A stretch of DNA of 64,000 bases from Gyromitra esculenta (lineage: Eukaryota; Ascomycota; Pezizomycetes; Pezizales; Discinaceae). The notes beneath the pieces are model-generated. The model saw nothing but the letters and a program-made list of their open reading frames with translations, was not told the DNA's origin and made no database searches. Below, piece by piece: positions 45,033-57,307 of the stretch (position 1 is the first letter of the stretch; every line of letters begins with the position of its first letter). The stretch covers positions 2,232,001 through 2,296,000 of the forward strand of contig JBCAML010000003.1 of assembly GCA_038503075.1 (NCBI GenBank). The letters are read 5' to 3'. A program made the translations under genes and the position numbers.

Positions 45033-47132
45033 ATGGAGCAACAGCTTCCGAACGAGCCGAACCCGAGAACCCCCTTCTCGGGCGACGCAGGCCAACAGAT
45101 TCCACCACTCAATACCTCCGAATCAAAGACTGACAACACAAGTAGCCCTGAGATGGAGGGCATGTCACTTTCGAACTCAATGGATACGCCAATGGGGAAT
45201 ACACCCAATTCCGGGTCAGGGTTGGGGCTCGGGGGTGCCGGAGGAGTCCAGCAGCCAAAGGTGCAGACAGCATTCATCCATAAACTCTACAAGTACTGAA
45301 CATCTGAACCCTTTCCTGTTCTTGGAACTCTACTTGGCATTAGGCAAGTATTCGTCAGCTGACATGGGTGGTAATAGTATGCTTGAAGATGCGAATATTC
45401 AGCACCTGATCTCTTGGTCGCCTAGCAACGATAGTTTTGTAGTCCAACCAACAGGAGAGTTTTCAAAGGTTTTGAGGTACGGGTGGAACCATTCGTACCA
45501 TTGTGGATGCGATAACTAACTGCATGAGATTCATAGTCAATATTTTAAACACACTAATATATCGTCTTTCGTCCGTCAACTCAACATGTACGGTTTCCAC
45601 AAAGGTAGAGCTCCCTTTATATGTCTTACTAGGGGGCTTTTGCTGACGTAGTCTATAGTAAACGATGTCTTCCATACTGGTTCACCAGACTCAACCCTCT
45701 GGGAATTTAAACATGGAGGTGGTAGTTTTAAACGCGGAGATCTGGTAGGCCTACGTGATATAAAACGACGGGCGTCAAGACACGCTCTTATACACCGAGA
45801 TTCGTTTTCTGGGACTAAGAGCGCAGGCCCTTCGGTACCCGGGACTCCCAGCGAGCAACCTGGAGATTCAATAGAATCTCGAATGATGTCGATTGAAGGG
45901 GCATTGTTTGAAATCAACCAAAGACTTGCCCGAACAGAAGATAATAACCACATATTATCCAATCGTTGTCAAACTGCGATTGAGGGGCTGACGAGATGCC
46001 ATCAGGTGAGCCTCGAGATTTGTGGTTTTCGTTTTGTGATTTTAGGCGTTCTCTCCTTTTCTACGCCCTTTTTTCCTGGTGTGCTCATGATAGCTCTTTT
46101 ATTTAATTTATTGAACTCCCTTTTCATCCCTCCCAATTTCTTTAGGCGCACGACTCGCTCATACGTATATAGTGGACAATTGATCTTTCACAATTTATGA
46201 CGAATTTGTTTCCTGCTGAAGCACCAATCCTCCGTGAAAGTAAGATTTTTGCTGAAGTTTCCCTCCATCACTGATATGACCGAGAAAACTAACAAGATAT
46301 CTAAGTCAATTCTATGCAAAAGGAAATTGAACGTCATACCCAGCTTCTGGAAGAACCACAAGAGCTGCTGCTTCGGGAACGTCAACCCTTCCTTTCGTCA
46401 TTGACGATCGACAATTCTGCACCCTTGTCTCCTCGACAACGGCCCATAGACGATGACTCCCGGCGATCATCTATAACTGGGCCACTGAGACCTGGCGGTT
46501 ATTTTAGGACACCAGCGCCACCGGGGGCACCGAACGCGCCCAGACGCTTCGCTTCTGGTGGGCTCGCAGGATCATCTTCCCCAAACTCGCTCCGGCCCCA
46601 GCAACCTTCTCAACAACCATCACAGCACCCACTAGCGTCTTTCCAATCGCCACCCAGTCATTTATCACGACGCCATACGTCTGCAGATATACGACTTCAA
46701 GGTTGGCAAGCCAATTCACCTTTCAGTGGTCTCCCACAGAGCGGAGGACCTGGCCACCAGTGGCCGCCCTCACCAAATAGACATTTGAACCCCCATCATG
46801 ACAACACAAGGGAAATACTAGCAAACTACGAAATCCAGCAACATCGGCCACCCATCTTCTCCTCACAGACCACACCGCCTCTCAGCGAAACCGCGTCCAC
46901 TAATGGTGTCGCAGATAGCTCGTGGACCTTCGGCGCTCCACCAAAATTTAACCCACGGGAAGCGGCACACACGGCGCCCCCAACGAGACGCTCAAGTCTT
47001 GCCTCTAGTAGTGTGCATGCTTTGCTGAACCCCACGGATAATTCTTCTGGTGATAATGAAAGGGAGCGAATGAGGGATGGGATGTCGGATGGAGAACCAG
47101 AAGATAGGAACAAACGAAAAAGGATCCAATGA
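45033..47132 (+). CDS. SFL1: SFL1-type HSF-domain transcription factor
   Basis: Six exons, 45033-45292, 45378-45476, 45537-45604, 45659-46005, 46173-46239 and 46306-47132, give 555 aa from the ATG chosen. The heat-shock-factor DNA-binding domain is built from four exons: [60 protein letters not shown] and [19 protein letters not shown]. The Sfl1-specific extension [20 protein letters not shown] follows. A predicted coiled coil ([14 protein letters not shown]) and a long disordered Pro/Gln/Ser tail end at RKRIQ, with a [13 protein letters not shown] block. Sfl1 proteins repress or modulate flocculation, morphogenesis and stress genes downstream of PKA. The frame stays open upstream of 45033 without an ATG, so an extra 5' exon is possible. 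Confidence 0.88.
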
Positions 47133-47763
47133 CATGAAATGGAAATGGAAAACAATGCATAAATAGGGCGGAGTGGATTGGGATGGTGGCGGTCTTCTTT
47201 TTGGAAACAAATTTTTGTATTTTTGGCGTTTGTGAGAGCTTTTTTTTTTTTTTGCTATGTATTTTGCGTATTTCTGGTGCCAACACCTATCATTGAGTGT
47301 AAGTGTGGAGACGGGGGAAGAGGTATGTAAGTTAGGTGTATCGGAAAAAGCTCTCGTCGTCATCTGGTTGCTATATACGTATATGACAAGGATATAGTTA
47401 TGATAAGCATGGTTGGAAAGGTGGCATTATGGGAGGGGTTTTTTTGCTCTTCTCTTCAGCTGGAAAATATTTGCGTTTGTTCCATTTCCCTTTTTTCTTT
47501 CTATCCGGCGTTTGGAGAACGATATATTTACGTCCTACGCTTGATTCAAACCCATGTACGTTAATATGATACGGAAATTAGCTATCACAAGAAGCGTCAA
47601 GGCCTATCAGTTAGTGTGTGTGTTCCCTTGACGCTTGGGGAAAATTTACCAAAAACAACTAGGTATTGAACTCTTACTGTACAATAAATAAAAGAAATAG
47701 GGTGTGACAAGGAGAAAAAACTTCGAAGTTGTGGGCTTTCCCGCCTCTGAGGAGCTCGCTTTG
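47133..47763. other. Convergent 3' intergenic region
   Basis: T-rich 3' flanks of the SFL1-like gene and of the basic-protein gene. No other feature is seen. Confidence 0.5.
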
Positions 47764-48727
47764 TTAGTTGACAGGAAGATTTTTCTTCTTTTTCTTCTTG
47801 GCCTTTTCGGCTTTGTGTAAGTCGAGGTATGTTCCAAACCGGGCGGGCCTCTTGGAGGATATCACTGTCGTTTCTTCGGGAGAAGGCGAGTTGGCTTTTG
47901 TTGCCTTTTCATCGATTCTTTCGTCCCCTACCTCCTTTTCTCTTTTGGTGCTGAAACCACTTGCATCCTTCTTTCTCTCTTCTTCATTTTTACTAGCAGC
48001 CACCTTCCGTCGTTTGGGCTTCCCTAGAGATGACCGTCCTTCTTCTTCGTCGTCGTCGTCGTCAGCGTTTAACTGATCATTGGCGGTCCGTGGTCTTGGC
48101 TTGGAAGTTTCTTGGTATGAAGAGGAAGATTTCCCTCGGCCCATGATCTTCCGTTTCAAGACTTCGTTTGCAGAAATTGCTTGTCGGCGAGCCTTTGGAT
48201 CGGTGCTCTGTAAGAAATCTCTGGGAATTGGTGCACCAAGTCCTAATCTAACGCACGGATAATGTACGAGTTAACTAAAGATTTCTACCAGAATCCTTTT
48301 AACGCTGGGACTGTTCTATAGAATGTATTTGTTCTTTTAGGAAAGGGCCAGGGGGACGAATGAAGCGCCAAAAATAAGAAAACCCTTACCTCGGAGGCAT
48401 GGGTGTAAATAGTTCAGCATCTTCCTTGGCTAACTGCTCATCGGTCTTCTGCGAGGCAATATCTTTGGCAGTTGGCGAGGGGAGCCATGACGAGATTAAA
48501 CGGCGGGATTGAGCTATCGAGACATTAATAGTAGCTTGGATTGCGTCCCCGGAGGTAGTTGTAAGTGCAGGCATTGAGAATCCGTGTACCTTAGCTAATT
48601 GATATCCAGAGAGTTTCTCAGGTGAAATGCGCAACGATGTTGTAGCCGGGTAACGAAATCGGCGGGACTGGGAACCCCTCCAACGTCCTCTCTCGACTTC
48701 CCCAACTCCCGAGGCGCTGGTGATCAT
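47764..48727 (-). CDS. Basic, probably nuclear fungal protein (DUF3245-like)
   Basis: Two exons, 48727-48390 and 48247-47764, give 273 aa. After a basic leader (RWRGSQSRRFRYPATTSLRI) comes a short ordered region: AIQATINVSIAQSRRLISSW, LPSPTAKDIASQKTDEQLAK, EDAELFTPMPPRLGLGAPIP. Then RRQAISANEVLKRKIMG begins a charged, disordered half with an acidic run (NADDDDDEEEG), KPKRRKVAA, and a conserved-looking end, SSKRPARFGTYLDLHKAEKA followed by poly-Lys. The layout (SSWLP core, RFG-YLD motif, lysine tail) resembles the fungal DUF3245 family, from memory. Its function is unknown; the lysine-rich and bipartite basic stretches point to the nucleus or nucleolus. Head-to-head with the succinyl-CoA ligase gene, only 67 bp between start codons. 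Confidence 0.7.
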
Positions 48728-48794
48728 TACGGTTCATATCAGACCACGACTGTAGCTTATAATAGCCATCAACAAACACATAATATTCCCCGCA

Positions 48795-50577
48795 ATGTTC
48801 AGGCTTGCAAAGAGCAGGTCCTTTTTGGGAGCTTTGAATACTGTCAAGGTATGACTTTACTTCTTATGTTCGGCCACTTGGTTCGGATCACACCTATAAT
48901 ATCAATAATTTATTTGCTCACATCTATATCGGATAGGGTTCTCAGCTTAAGATCAATGTTGCGCAATCTCAGAAACGGAGTTTGTCAATCCATGAATATC
49001 TCTCAGCGAACTTGCTGAAATCTGTAAGTCGATTCCTTTAAAGTTGACATCTTATATACATGTTGCCATAATACTGAAGGATAGCTGTTTGCTTGGATAA
49101 TAGTATGGGATCGGTGTCCCTAAGGGTGCATACGCAAAGACCGCCGAAGAAGCCGAGGCCATTGCGAAGGAAATAGGTCAGCGAGTTTTTAACCACTTGG
49201 TGTGCGCTGAAGCTAATGGATGGTGGGTAGGAGGTGATGACATGGTCATCAAGGCGCAGGTGCTCGCCGGTGGGCGTGGAAAGGGGACTTTTGACAATGG
49301 ACTCAAGGGAGGTGTGCGTGTTATCTACTCGTATGTATTGTTTTATCCTCTAAGAATGCATACACTCATTTATTTCTAGGCCAACAGAAGCCAAGATGTT
49401 TGCTGGTCAGATGATTGGGCATAAACTCATCACCAAGCAAACCGGTGCTGCTGGAAAACTCTGTACTGGTGTTTACATCTGTGAGCGTAAATTCGCCCGC
49501 CGCGAATTTTATCTTGCTATCTTGATGGATCGTGCTACCCAGGGGCCCATAATCGTCTCTTCCTCCCAGGGAGGTATGGATATCGAAGGGGTTGCTAAGG
49601 AAAACCCTGAGGCCATTATCAGTACACCGATTGATATCCATAAGGGCGTCACCGACAAGATCGCGACGAAGATTGCAACCGATCTCGGATTCTCCGAGCA
49701 ATGTATCGCGGAGGCTGCAGACACGATCAAAAAGCTATACAGAGTATTCGTTGAGAAGGATGCTACACAGATTGAGATCAATCCATTGAGCGAGACCAAT
49801 GATCATCGGGTTATGGCTATGGATGCGAAGTTGGGATTTGATGATAATGCGGAATTCAGGCAACAGGAGGTGTTTTCTTGGAGGGATAAGACCCAGGAGG
49901 ATCCCGACGAAGTCAAAGCTGCCGAGTATGTAAATCTAATGATGTCTTCATGGCCTTTGGGGCTGACGAGTGCAACAGCCACGGATTGAATTTTATCAAG
50001 CTTGATGGTGATATTGGATGCTTGGTTAACGGTGCTGGTCTTGCTATGGCTACTATGGATATCATCAAGCTGAACGGTGGCCAGCCTGCAAACTTCTTGG
50101 ATTGTGGTGGTGGAGCTACTGCCCAAGCTATTGAGCAGGCTTTTCAACTCATCACAAGCGATCCCAAAGTCACCGCCATCTTCGTTAATATATTTGGGGG
50201 TATTGTCAGATGCGATGCCATTGCTCAGGGCTTGATTGCAACTGTTTCGAACATGAACCTTAGGATTCCGATCGTCGCTCGTCTCCAGGGCACGAACATG
50301 CAGGAAGCTCAGAGATTGGTATGCATTTAATCTTCTTCTAGGTATTTGAGGTGCTTTGGACCGGTTAACTGAGATGGAAATTTTAGATAAATGACTCAGG
50401 GCTCAAGATCTTTTCATTTGAGGACCTGCAGGATGCCGCTGAGAAAGCTGTGCAGTTCTCCAAGGTTGTCAAGATGGGTAAGTTTAATATCGCTTTTTTT
50501 TTTTGGTAGATCGTAAGCTTACATTTCCTATAGCTCGCGATATCGATGTTGGTGTTGAGTTCACTTTAGGAATTTAG
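48795..50577 (+). CDS. LSC2: Succinyl-CoA ligase (ADP-forming) beta subunit, mitochondrial
   Basis: Eight exons, 48795-48848, 48937-49023, 49104-49176, 49231-49330, 49380-49929, 49971-50318, 50387-50477 and 50534-50577, give 448 aa. A mitochondrial presequence ([18 protein letters not shown]) precedes [14 protein letters not shown]. The ATP-grasp fold follows: [58 protein letters not shown] and [20 protein letters not shown]. The C-terminal ligase part has [51 protein letters not shown] and [15 protein letters not shown]. It catalyses the TCA-cycle step succinyl-CoA + ADP + Pi to succinate + ATP together with the alpha subunit. The junction of exons 5 and 6 ([10 protein letters not shown]) uses a GAG acceptor because a nearer CAG would cause a stop; the local sequence may differ slightly. 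Confidence 0.93.
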
Positions 50578-51063
50578 AGGCAAAGAGTAGAGTTTATGAT
50601 AATACATAGTTACTAGTTGCTGTGATTAGAGAAATTGGGCTTTGATTGTTAATTATTGGTGTGCATTATTCTTGTTTGTGCAGCCGGCAGTTGTTGGCAT
50701 CCTCTGTACAGTTTGCTGGTTATTTTTTTTGCCTTATTTTTTTTATCATAGCTCACGTTTTATTCCATATTTCCTTTTTATCAAAGCCGAAAATTGGGGC
50801 GAATAACGAAGCAAATAGGGCGATGGGTGTGTCCGAAAGATGAGATGAGACACCAAGAACCGCCAAGTTTTGAGCCGCATTCCCGTTTTATTGCTGCCCC
50901 TCGTGCTCATCCATCCCCTCTTAGGAAAAGTCGCTTGCTTCACGCCACCTTGAGCCTCATGCTACCGATGTATACAACTTATGACCCCCCAAAAATTGAT
51001 GAGGGGCAACGTGAGCCAGAGCCCCTCCAAGAAGCCTTCGAACGGACGAGAAAGACATTTGTG
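50578..51063. other. Short tandem intergenic region LSC2-HGH1
   Basis: T-rich LSC2 3' flank and HGH1 leader. A long in-frame extension upstream of the HGH1 ATG is open but looks non-coding. Confidence 0.5.
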
Positions 51064-52483
51064 ATGCCGACAGAACTTGTAAACTTATCCTCATTCTTTT
51101 GCCCCTGAAACGATAGCTAATGAGTCTACGAAAAAAACTATAGGAGGAGCTTGTGGAATTTCTAGGGTCCCCGCGACCGGAAATCCGACAAATAGGTATG
51201 TGGACAGCCCCTTCCTAAAATATCGTTTCTGAGGGTGTTTTCTGAGCTGAATTTTATCGTTCTGAAGCACTTGAACATCTAGTTGGATACAGCAAAGACC
51301 CACAAGCGTCTGTATTCAAGCCACCAGGTTTAAACCCCATCAAAAACCTTAAGGTTCTTGTTAGTGACATCTCAGTGAGTTCCTAAAGGGAAGCCTATAT
51401 ACAAAACCTGGCAGTGACAGAATTACTGACAAAAGCAACAGGCCCGAGCAAGTCATGCATTGACGATCCTCATCAATCTCTCTGACGATGCTGCCGTTCT
51501 CGAAGATATTGCAAATGATGATCTCTTTCTTGAACAACTCCTTTTAAAGCTTACAGAGCCAACAAATGCTCATGCGGACTTAGTCGCCATGTTACTTGCA
51601 AATATGGCAAAGAGCGACTCTATTCTGCGCATTCTAGACCTTAAGAGAACGGCTCCGGGGAAAGGTGTCAGTGACAGTCCGAAGGCAATCGATCAGCTTA
51701 TGGACTGCTTTGTAAAAGGTGCCGAGAACAGCTTGAATAAGGAAGCTAATTTCAACTATTTATCTTACTTTTTTGCAGACTTGAGTAGGTTGCCACAGGG
51801 GAGGCAGTATTTTATCACTAGGCAGGAGTATGATGGAGTTATTCCAATTTCAAAATTGGTGGTATTTACGGAACATAAGAGTACGATTCGGAGAAAAGGA
51901 GTTGCATCAACAATCAAGTCAGTTAGTCTTTTGCAGGTATGGAGAAGCTGTGTACTGACGTTAATTAGAAATTCGTGCTTTGATATACCATCGCATAGGG
52001 TATTCTTGGATGAAGATGAGGTGAACCTCTTGCCGTATATCCTACTACCAATATGTGGACCGGAAGAGTTTCCCGAAGATGTAAATTCCTCTCCACCTTT
52101 CAATTACTTCGCAAGACATGAGCTAACATCCGGAATAATAGGAAATGCTCGATATGCCCACAGATTTTCAGATGCTCCCTCCCGACAAAAAGCGTGACCC
52201 GGACAAGTCGATTCTCATTACACACTTAGAAACACTCCTACTACTTACTACGACTAGGGAAGCGCGAGAGTACATGAGAAAAGTTAACGTGTACACGATA
52301 ATAAAAGAGACGCATCTAGCGGTGAATGATGATGAGGTACAAGATGCCTGCGATAGAGTTGTTCAAGTTCTGATGAGAGATGAAGCAAGAGAAGGCGAAG
52401 ATGAGGGTGGGTGGGTGCAACCAGAAGAAGCGGATGAAGATGAAGACGACGAAGACGACGATAAGATTGTTGAGATACTATGA
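51064..52483 (+). CDS. HGH1: HGH1, eEF2-folding armadillo-like chaperone adaptor
   Basis: Six exons, 51064-51078, 51144-51195, 51268-51374, 51442-51917, 51969-52080 and 52142-52483, give 367 aa. Spliced, it begins MPTELEELVEFLGSPRPEIR, QIALEHLVGYSKDPQ. HEAT/armadillo-type helices continue: ASHALTILINLSDDAAVLED, AHADLVAMLLANMAKSDSIL, NYLSYFFADLSRLPQGRQYF and EHKSTIRRKGVASTIKNSCF. The Hgh1 signature is EDEVNLLPYILLPICGPEEF with FQMLPPDKKRDPDKSI, and it ends in a strongly acidic tail (EEADEDEDDEDDDKIVEIL). Hgh1 works with TRiC/CCT and Hsp90 to fold translation elongation factor 2. The first exon codes for only five residues; the chosen ATG matches the MPTELEEL start of relatives. Confidence 0.93.
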
Positions 52484-52674
52484 GGTAGCTAGATACTTGA
52501 AATTTTTTATAATATAGAAGATTTATCATTCGTTTCCTAGAATAGATGGAATTTTTAGTTGCTAGGCTTTTCGTGAGACTTAACGATCATCGTTCATCAC
52601 TCGATTTACAGGCTCCACAGCGCCCTAGGCCAGTCACAATTTATCCTCGGCCCGCGAGCATCACAACCCGCTGG

Positions 52675-53876
52675 TTAAACTCCCTCGATTAACAGCATTT
52701 CCTGAATGATAGAGTCTTCTTCTAGATCAATCATACCATACTGTTGTTCCTCCCACGCTTCCTTCAGCTCCTGGTATCCGTTGACCTCCACCGGGTCCAT
52801 CAAGAACCAGGGTGACGGATCTCTGGAAATAATGTTCGGCCACGCGTTCAGATGTCCCATATTTTCCTTATAAATCATTCGGGGCTCGGTAGGATGCTCA
52901 TCGTACCGCATGTGCTTGGTCACATTCCTCAGAGCTACTATAGTACCGGGTTTCGGTTGGAAGCCTGAGCGCAAGGATGCCCAGACGCTTAAGATGGTTT
53001 TACGGAGCCTGCCATCGATGATAGGTGATGAAGAGTCCCAGAGGTAATAATCCTGTTTTCCCTAAATATTGGAGCTGGGAGTTAGAATAGACAAGAGTGT
53101 CACCCCTCGTAGGCACATACAACCAACCGGTCTTTACGTTTACCCAAAATAACGACGAGAAACTCTAACTCCCAAGTTTATTAGGTAAGTTTCTATACCA
53201 TGACGATTAGGAAAAGATGATATATACCTCCCTCCTTAAGCTGCTCCATACCACCTATATCACCTAGCATTACCCGTTCTCTCATACTCCACACATTTCC
53301 CCGGTCCGAGGCTGGGGCCAATACAGGTGCCTCATTCGAAGAGCTCTCATCGCTTAAATATCTAGTCTCACTGCCGTTTTCAAGGTGCTGTTTTGTGGTG
53401 GCGATGAAATCCTCATAATTTGATTGTGGAGCTAAAACCTCAAGGGCTTCTATTATAATGAATCTAAAAAGGTATTACATACAGTTAACGAGTGATAGAT
53501 AGGGTTTCTTCCGTATATTTTTATTGCATACCGCGTTCCTTCGTATGTCGCTAGACAATAAGATTTAAGTTTTATGAGACTGTGGACTTGAATCTCCTTA
53601 TCATCCACTAGCTCGTGTAGATCCGGTACCAGTATGCCTACATGTATGCACTGTTTAGCTAAAGATCAAATATTCAGGGCTTTAGAGAATCGAACCCCAC
53701 ATCCAGTGACGGCCATCAGACAAATTTAGCCTGTATACGAGCCCGTTATCTTGTTCAACCGCCTTGATTCCGGTTATTTCGAATATGGGGTTGGGGAATT
53801 GGGACTTGTAATTAGGATTACGGGAAAGATCAATTATGAATGGGGTACGAGCGGTTTGAGATGCCATAGATGCCAT
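52675..53876 (-). CDS. Small RPA1-like OB-fold protein (single-strand DNA-binding family)
   Basis: Five exons, 53876-53696, 53658-53532, 53463-53228, 53164-53121 and 53061-52675, give 324 aa. The first 115 residues follow the N-terminal OB fold of the RPA large subunit: NPIFEITGIKAVEQDNGL, VYRLNLSDGRHWMWA, GILVPDLHELVDDKEIQVHS, LIKLKSYCLATYEGTRFIII, EALEVLAP. Then comes a linker with NVWSMRERVMLGDIGGMEQL and a second OB-like block: EFLVVILGKRKDRLVGKQDY, WDSSSPIIDGRLRKTILSVW, PGTIVALRNV. It is about half the length of RPA1 (600 aa) and has no zinc-binding C-terminal domain. It may be a lineage-specific RPA paralogue, or a telomere, meiotic or repair ssDNA-binding factor. Start ATG at MASMASQT; the 44-nt exon 4 is inferred from phase and motif continuity. 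Confidence 0.7.
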
Positions 53877-54096
53877 AGCTAAGTAAAAGTAGGGAGGTAT
53901 GGCGGGGATTGAGGGGAGGCGCGCCTGTTCGAAGAAGTTCAAGGCGATGCATGGTAGCCGGCTTAGCGAATCTTGGGTACAAACACATTAATAGCGGATC
54001 CTCATGTGCTATTAGGAGTAAGCTGTATTATGCACCCTAAGATCCATTAAAATGCAGGTTTACGAGTAACTATATACAAATCTGTGACATTTCCAT

Positions 54097-55115
54097 TCAC
54101 ATATCAGTCTGCCAGTCATGTTCTAATTGCGCTCTGTTCTTGCGCGCATTTTGAGCCTGGAACCACTTCTTTTCAAAACCATTACCTCTGTCAACGCCAT
54201 CCCACCTATGGCCTGGAAATATGCCATATCTATTTGGCGGCGCGGCGCCCTTATACAATGGCCTCCCCGTCTTACTAATCCCTTTCTTCTTGCTCGTTAA
54301 AAATGCCGCGGCGGGATCATTCCACCTGTCCTTCTCCTTCATTTCCTCGTTCAGCTCCTTGTCATCCGCATATCTTGCCAAAGTCATATACTTTGCATCC
54401 TCCAGGTCCTTTTTCCTCTCCGCTTGTTGTACTAACTGCACATCTCCCTTATTCAATTCAAGTACCTGTCGCTTCTTCTCTTCCTCTTCCTCCATCTTCT
54501 TTCGCGCTTCCTGCCTCTGCATGGCGATGTTGATAATTCGCCCCGAAGCATCACGGTATATTGTTTCTTGCCCCTTCCCGCTCTCTCGTGGATCCTGGGT
54601 AGCGAAGCGGGCCAATTCCGTTTTCCGCTGCATCTCTAACTGCGCCGTCACCTGTGCAGCAGTTTGTAGGCCCGCATGAGCACCGCTGGACATTTTCTGC
54701 ATTGACGCGTCGTCGTCGCCAACAATTGTTGGCCGATCCTCAAGGTTATCTTCTTGTTGGGGCGCCTGTGAAATGATGGCATCTGCGGCGGCGGTGGCGG
54801 CAGCCTCAGCGTCGGCCGAGATGGAGGTCCAGTTGGATTTAGTGGTGCGTCGAAAAGCCTTGGTCGTCTCCCCGACTATGGCCTCGCAATTAGATTTTGT
54901 CTATTTGTAGAGTAAGGGGTTTCGGGCTTGCTAGACTTACTGGTCACCGGACCGTCGTCATCATCAACGCCCTTACTCTGATCCCAACCCAGAGCATCGT
55001 CGTCCGCAATGATAACGCCACTCTCTTTCTCTTTTCTCTTGCGTTTTTTACTCTTCTTTCTGTCGGGTTCATCCTTCGTCAGGTACTTTTGGGCAAGGTA
55101 GTTGGCTAGTGACAT
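54097..55115 (-). CDS. BUD13: BUD13/CWC26 pre-mRNA splicing factor (RES complex)
   Basis: Two exons, 55115-54948 and 54900-54097, give 323 aa. The N-terminus MSLANYLAQKYL with KKSKKRKRKEKE and the acidic ADDDALGWDQSKGVDDDDG are standard. The conserved C-terminal block has ETIYRDASGRIINIAMQRQE, KKRQVLELNKGDVQLVQQAE, RYADDKELNEEMKEKDRWND, PAAAFLTSKKKG, PLYKGAAPPNRYGIFPGHRW and DGVDRGNGFEKKWFQAQN. This is the MOS2/Bud13 family. With Pml1 and Snu17/Ist3 it forms the RES complex on activated spliceosomes, aiding splicing and retention of unspliced pre-mRNA in the nucleus. The intron boundary is the least certain part: a GTGACC donor (phase 0) fits the frame, while the nearby stronger GTAAGT would run into a stop. 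Confidence 0.93.
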
Positions 55116-57307
55116 AGTTGTGAAGTAGAGAGGTTGTGCTGGGTACATGTACCTACTAAGAACTGAGGAAAGGAGGCTCAAGTTGACCAACTACCTACAG
55201 CCCTAACCCTAGACCTTTGATTATAAGCATCTTGATTTTTTCCCTTTAGCACTTCAAGCTTTCTTAAAAGCAACTTGGCGCTTTATCAGACAAAATGCCG
55301 AGATCTGACGAATCAGAAGCCTTCATTATAGGTGTTTATATGGCCGTCCAGGTACAAAGCATACTCCTTTATGTGATTTAAAGTTCCTAAATGGTTCCGC
55401 CATCATGACTCAAGGATACTCATCTAAGATGACTGGATAGGAAATACCTCACGGGAAAGCAACTTCTTATGATCACATATCCTATTTAATTGGGAAGCGT
55501 AAGCCACACTTTTGTTTTACAATGACTGTCTATCTTTTGTTTCTATAAAAGTTTTAGGTATTGGTTTAACCCAGGTAGTCAGAAACTGACAAGGCTCAGC
55601 TCAATGCCCAATGTTCGTAGTTGTGATCTTCCATGTACCTATTGCGGAAACCCGGAAGTGAAGCTTTATAAGTCCAATAAGTTAACTAGTTAAATAAACA
55701 AAATATGATCTGTCGGTAACAGACAAGTTGGTTAAGCCCTAAGACATATACCAAGCACCGCTTAGGGTAATATCTTTCACAGCGGTAATGTCCCGTGGCC
55801 TAGGGTCATATCGTCAAATGGGATAATTCCCAGGAGGTGGGTGATGAGTTTTTACGCTTTCTATGAAAATCACACCCATATCGATTGCAAATCAACCGCT
55901 TTCTATGCGACGGGTGCTTGCTATTGTTTTCCCGGTTCCAAATCTCCAATATTTATCCGTTCTTTGTTTGACATATTTTGCGCTAAAAAAGGGATGACCT
56001 TCTGGCGCAGCACGTCATGCTCAAGTACTGCGTGGCGAAGGAGGAGCTGTGACGACACGACCAGGGGATGAACTTCACGTGGACCTTGGGGAAGATGAGT
56101 TTGGCTGGTTTCCTAGAAGATGACCATCAGAAGGCGACAATGGTGAGTCTAGTGAAAGATAATTTACGGTTAGGTAAGAAGGGGATGGGATATGAAAGAA
56201 GGGGTAAAACTCGTAGGAGTCATGGATCGGTTTAGTGGGGGACCTGGGTAAACAAGGCAAGGTTATATACTAGGTACTATGTACCATAACAGACTATGAA
56301 TTCACTTCAGGATGGACAATCTGTGCGTGTACTCGGCAGGTGTTGCTGGGCAGTAGCCACAGTGAGGCTCGGTTACGTCACCTGAGCGAGGATAAGGGGG
56401 CGAAGTTTGTTTATGAGTTCTTATCGGACATGAAACGGACCGAATGACAGTCTACGGAATGCTATGGAGTTTAAAAAGAACGCACTTTCTCAACGACAAG
56501 GATAGACTATATATCCGGGCTATTTACAAAGCAACAGTTCAGTTCCTGTTCCGCCCAAGGTACATGTAACCTCGATCAGACTGAGCTTAGCGCGGGCAAT
56601 ACCGCTGCGAGGGATAAGGATGATGATAGCGATAGGAATCAGCGCAACAACACCCGGTACGGGCAGCTCCAATCCTATTCTCTCGTTCCTGTTTATTTTC
56701 GGTCGCGGCTGGAGAAATTGGGATACATGTAATTCTGATGCTCTTTGCTGATTCTCGGTTCCTCGGTTGGGGAGAGTCAGCGCACGGATGCTGCACTTAG
56801 AGTTCGTGGGTGTGAGGTAAGTGCATGTAGCTGGCACCTGTCCAGCATAGCTTCCCACCCCCCCAGAGTCATGGGCGTCACTTGCTGAGACCGGCTGCGG
56901 CAAGACAAGGAAGCCATCCAACAACGGAGGAGGGAACACATACCGTGACAAACAGACGTAACTTACATAGAATGTGCCAACTTGAACAATACAAGTACGA
57001 GAACTTGCTTCAGGTCCTCCCTGACTATCCGGATCCGCTAGCAGCTCCCATCCTCAACCAAGCTGAGCTATAAAGTTATCGCTCTGGTCCCACCCACCCT
57101 CTCCCTATATCTGGCCCTCTTGCCGAGAGCTTCCTCCTCTTCTCCCCCATTCTACTTCCCACAACTGCCTTCATCCATTTGAATTCGTAAACCAGCTCCA
57201 CCTTATCCATTCGCTCAAACTTTATTGCCATTACCCATCTCCCTCTATCCATCTCCACCTTAATCCCAATACCTTCTCTACCCATTCCAGGCTCCGTATT
57301 CCACATC
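55116..57307. other. Intergenic, no gene supported
   Basis: A short start-like exon (ATG at 55294, MPRSDESEAFIIGVYMAVQ, followed by a GT donor) has no continuation I can find. Frames at 55841-56071 and 56520-56951 have no motifs. The last 250 bp before 57308 is C/T-rich, promoter-like. Confidence 0.45.

Noticed and set aside
44654..45277. 207-aa minus-strand open frame
   Set aside because: It lies opposite the SFL1-like N-terminal exon, has low-complexity Ser/Pro/Glu content and no motif; the plus strand has clear HSF-domain coding.
47768..48076. Plus-strand Ser/Phe-rich frame
   Set aside because: Antisense of the Lys/Asp-rich exon at 47764-48247; composition explains it.
50794..51108. Open frame extending upstream of HGH1
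   Set aside because: It lacks a suitable ATG near its start, and the family begins at MPTELEELVEF, which matches the ATG at 51064.
55294..55352. Start-like exon MPRSDESEAFIIGVYMAVQ with a GT donor
   Set aside because: No downstream exon with recognisable coding continues it; too short to call.
56520..56951. 143-aa minus-strand frame with a hydrophobic patch
   Set aside because: The start is not supported, there is no family resemblance, and the composition is like the surrounding intergenic DNA.
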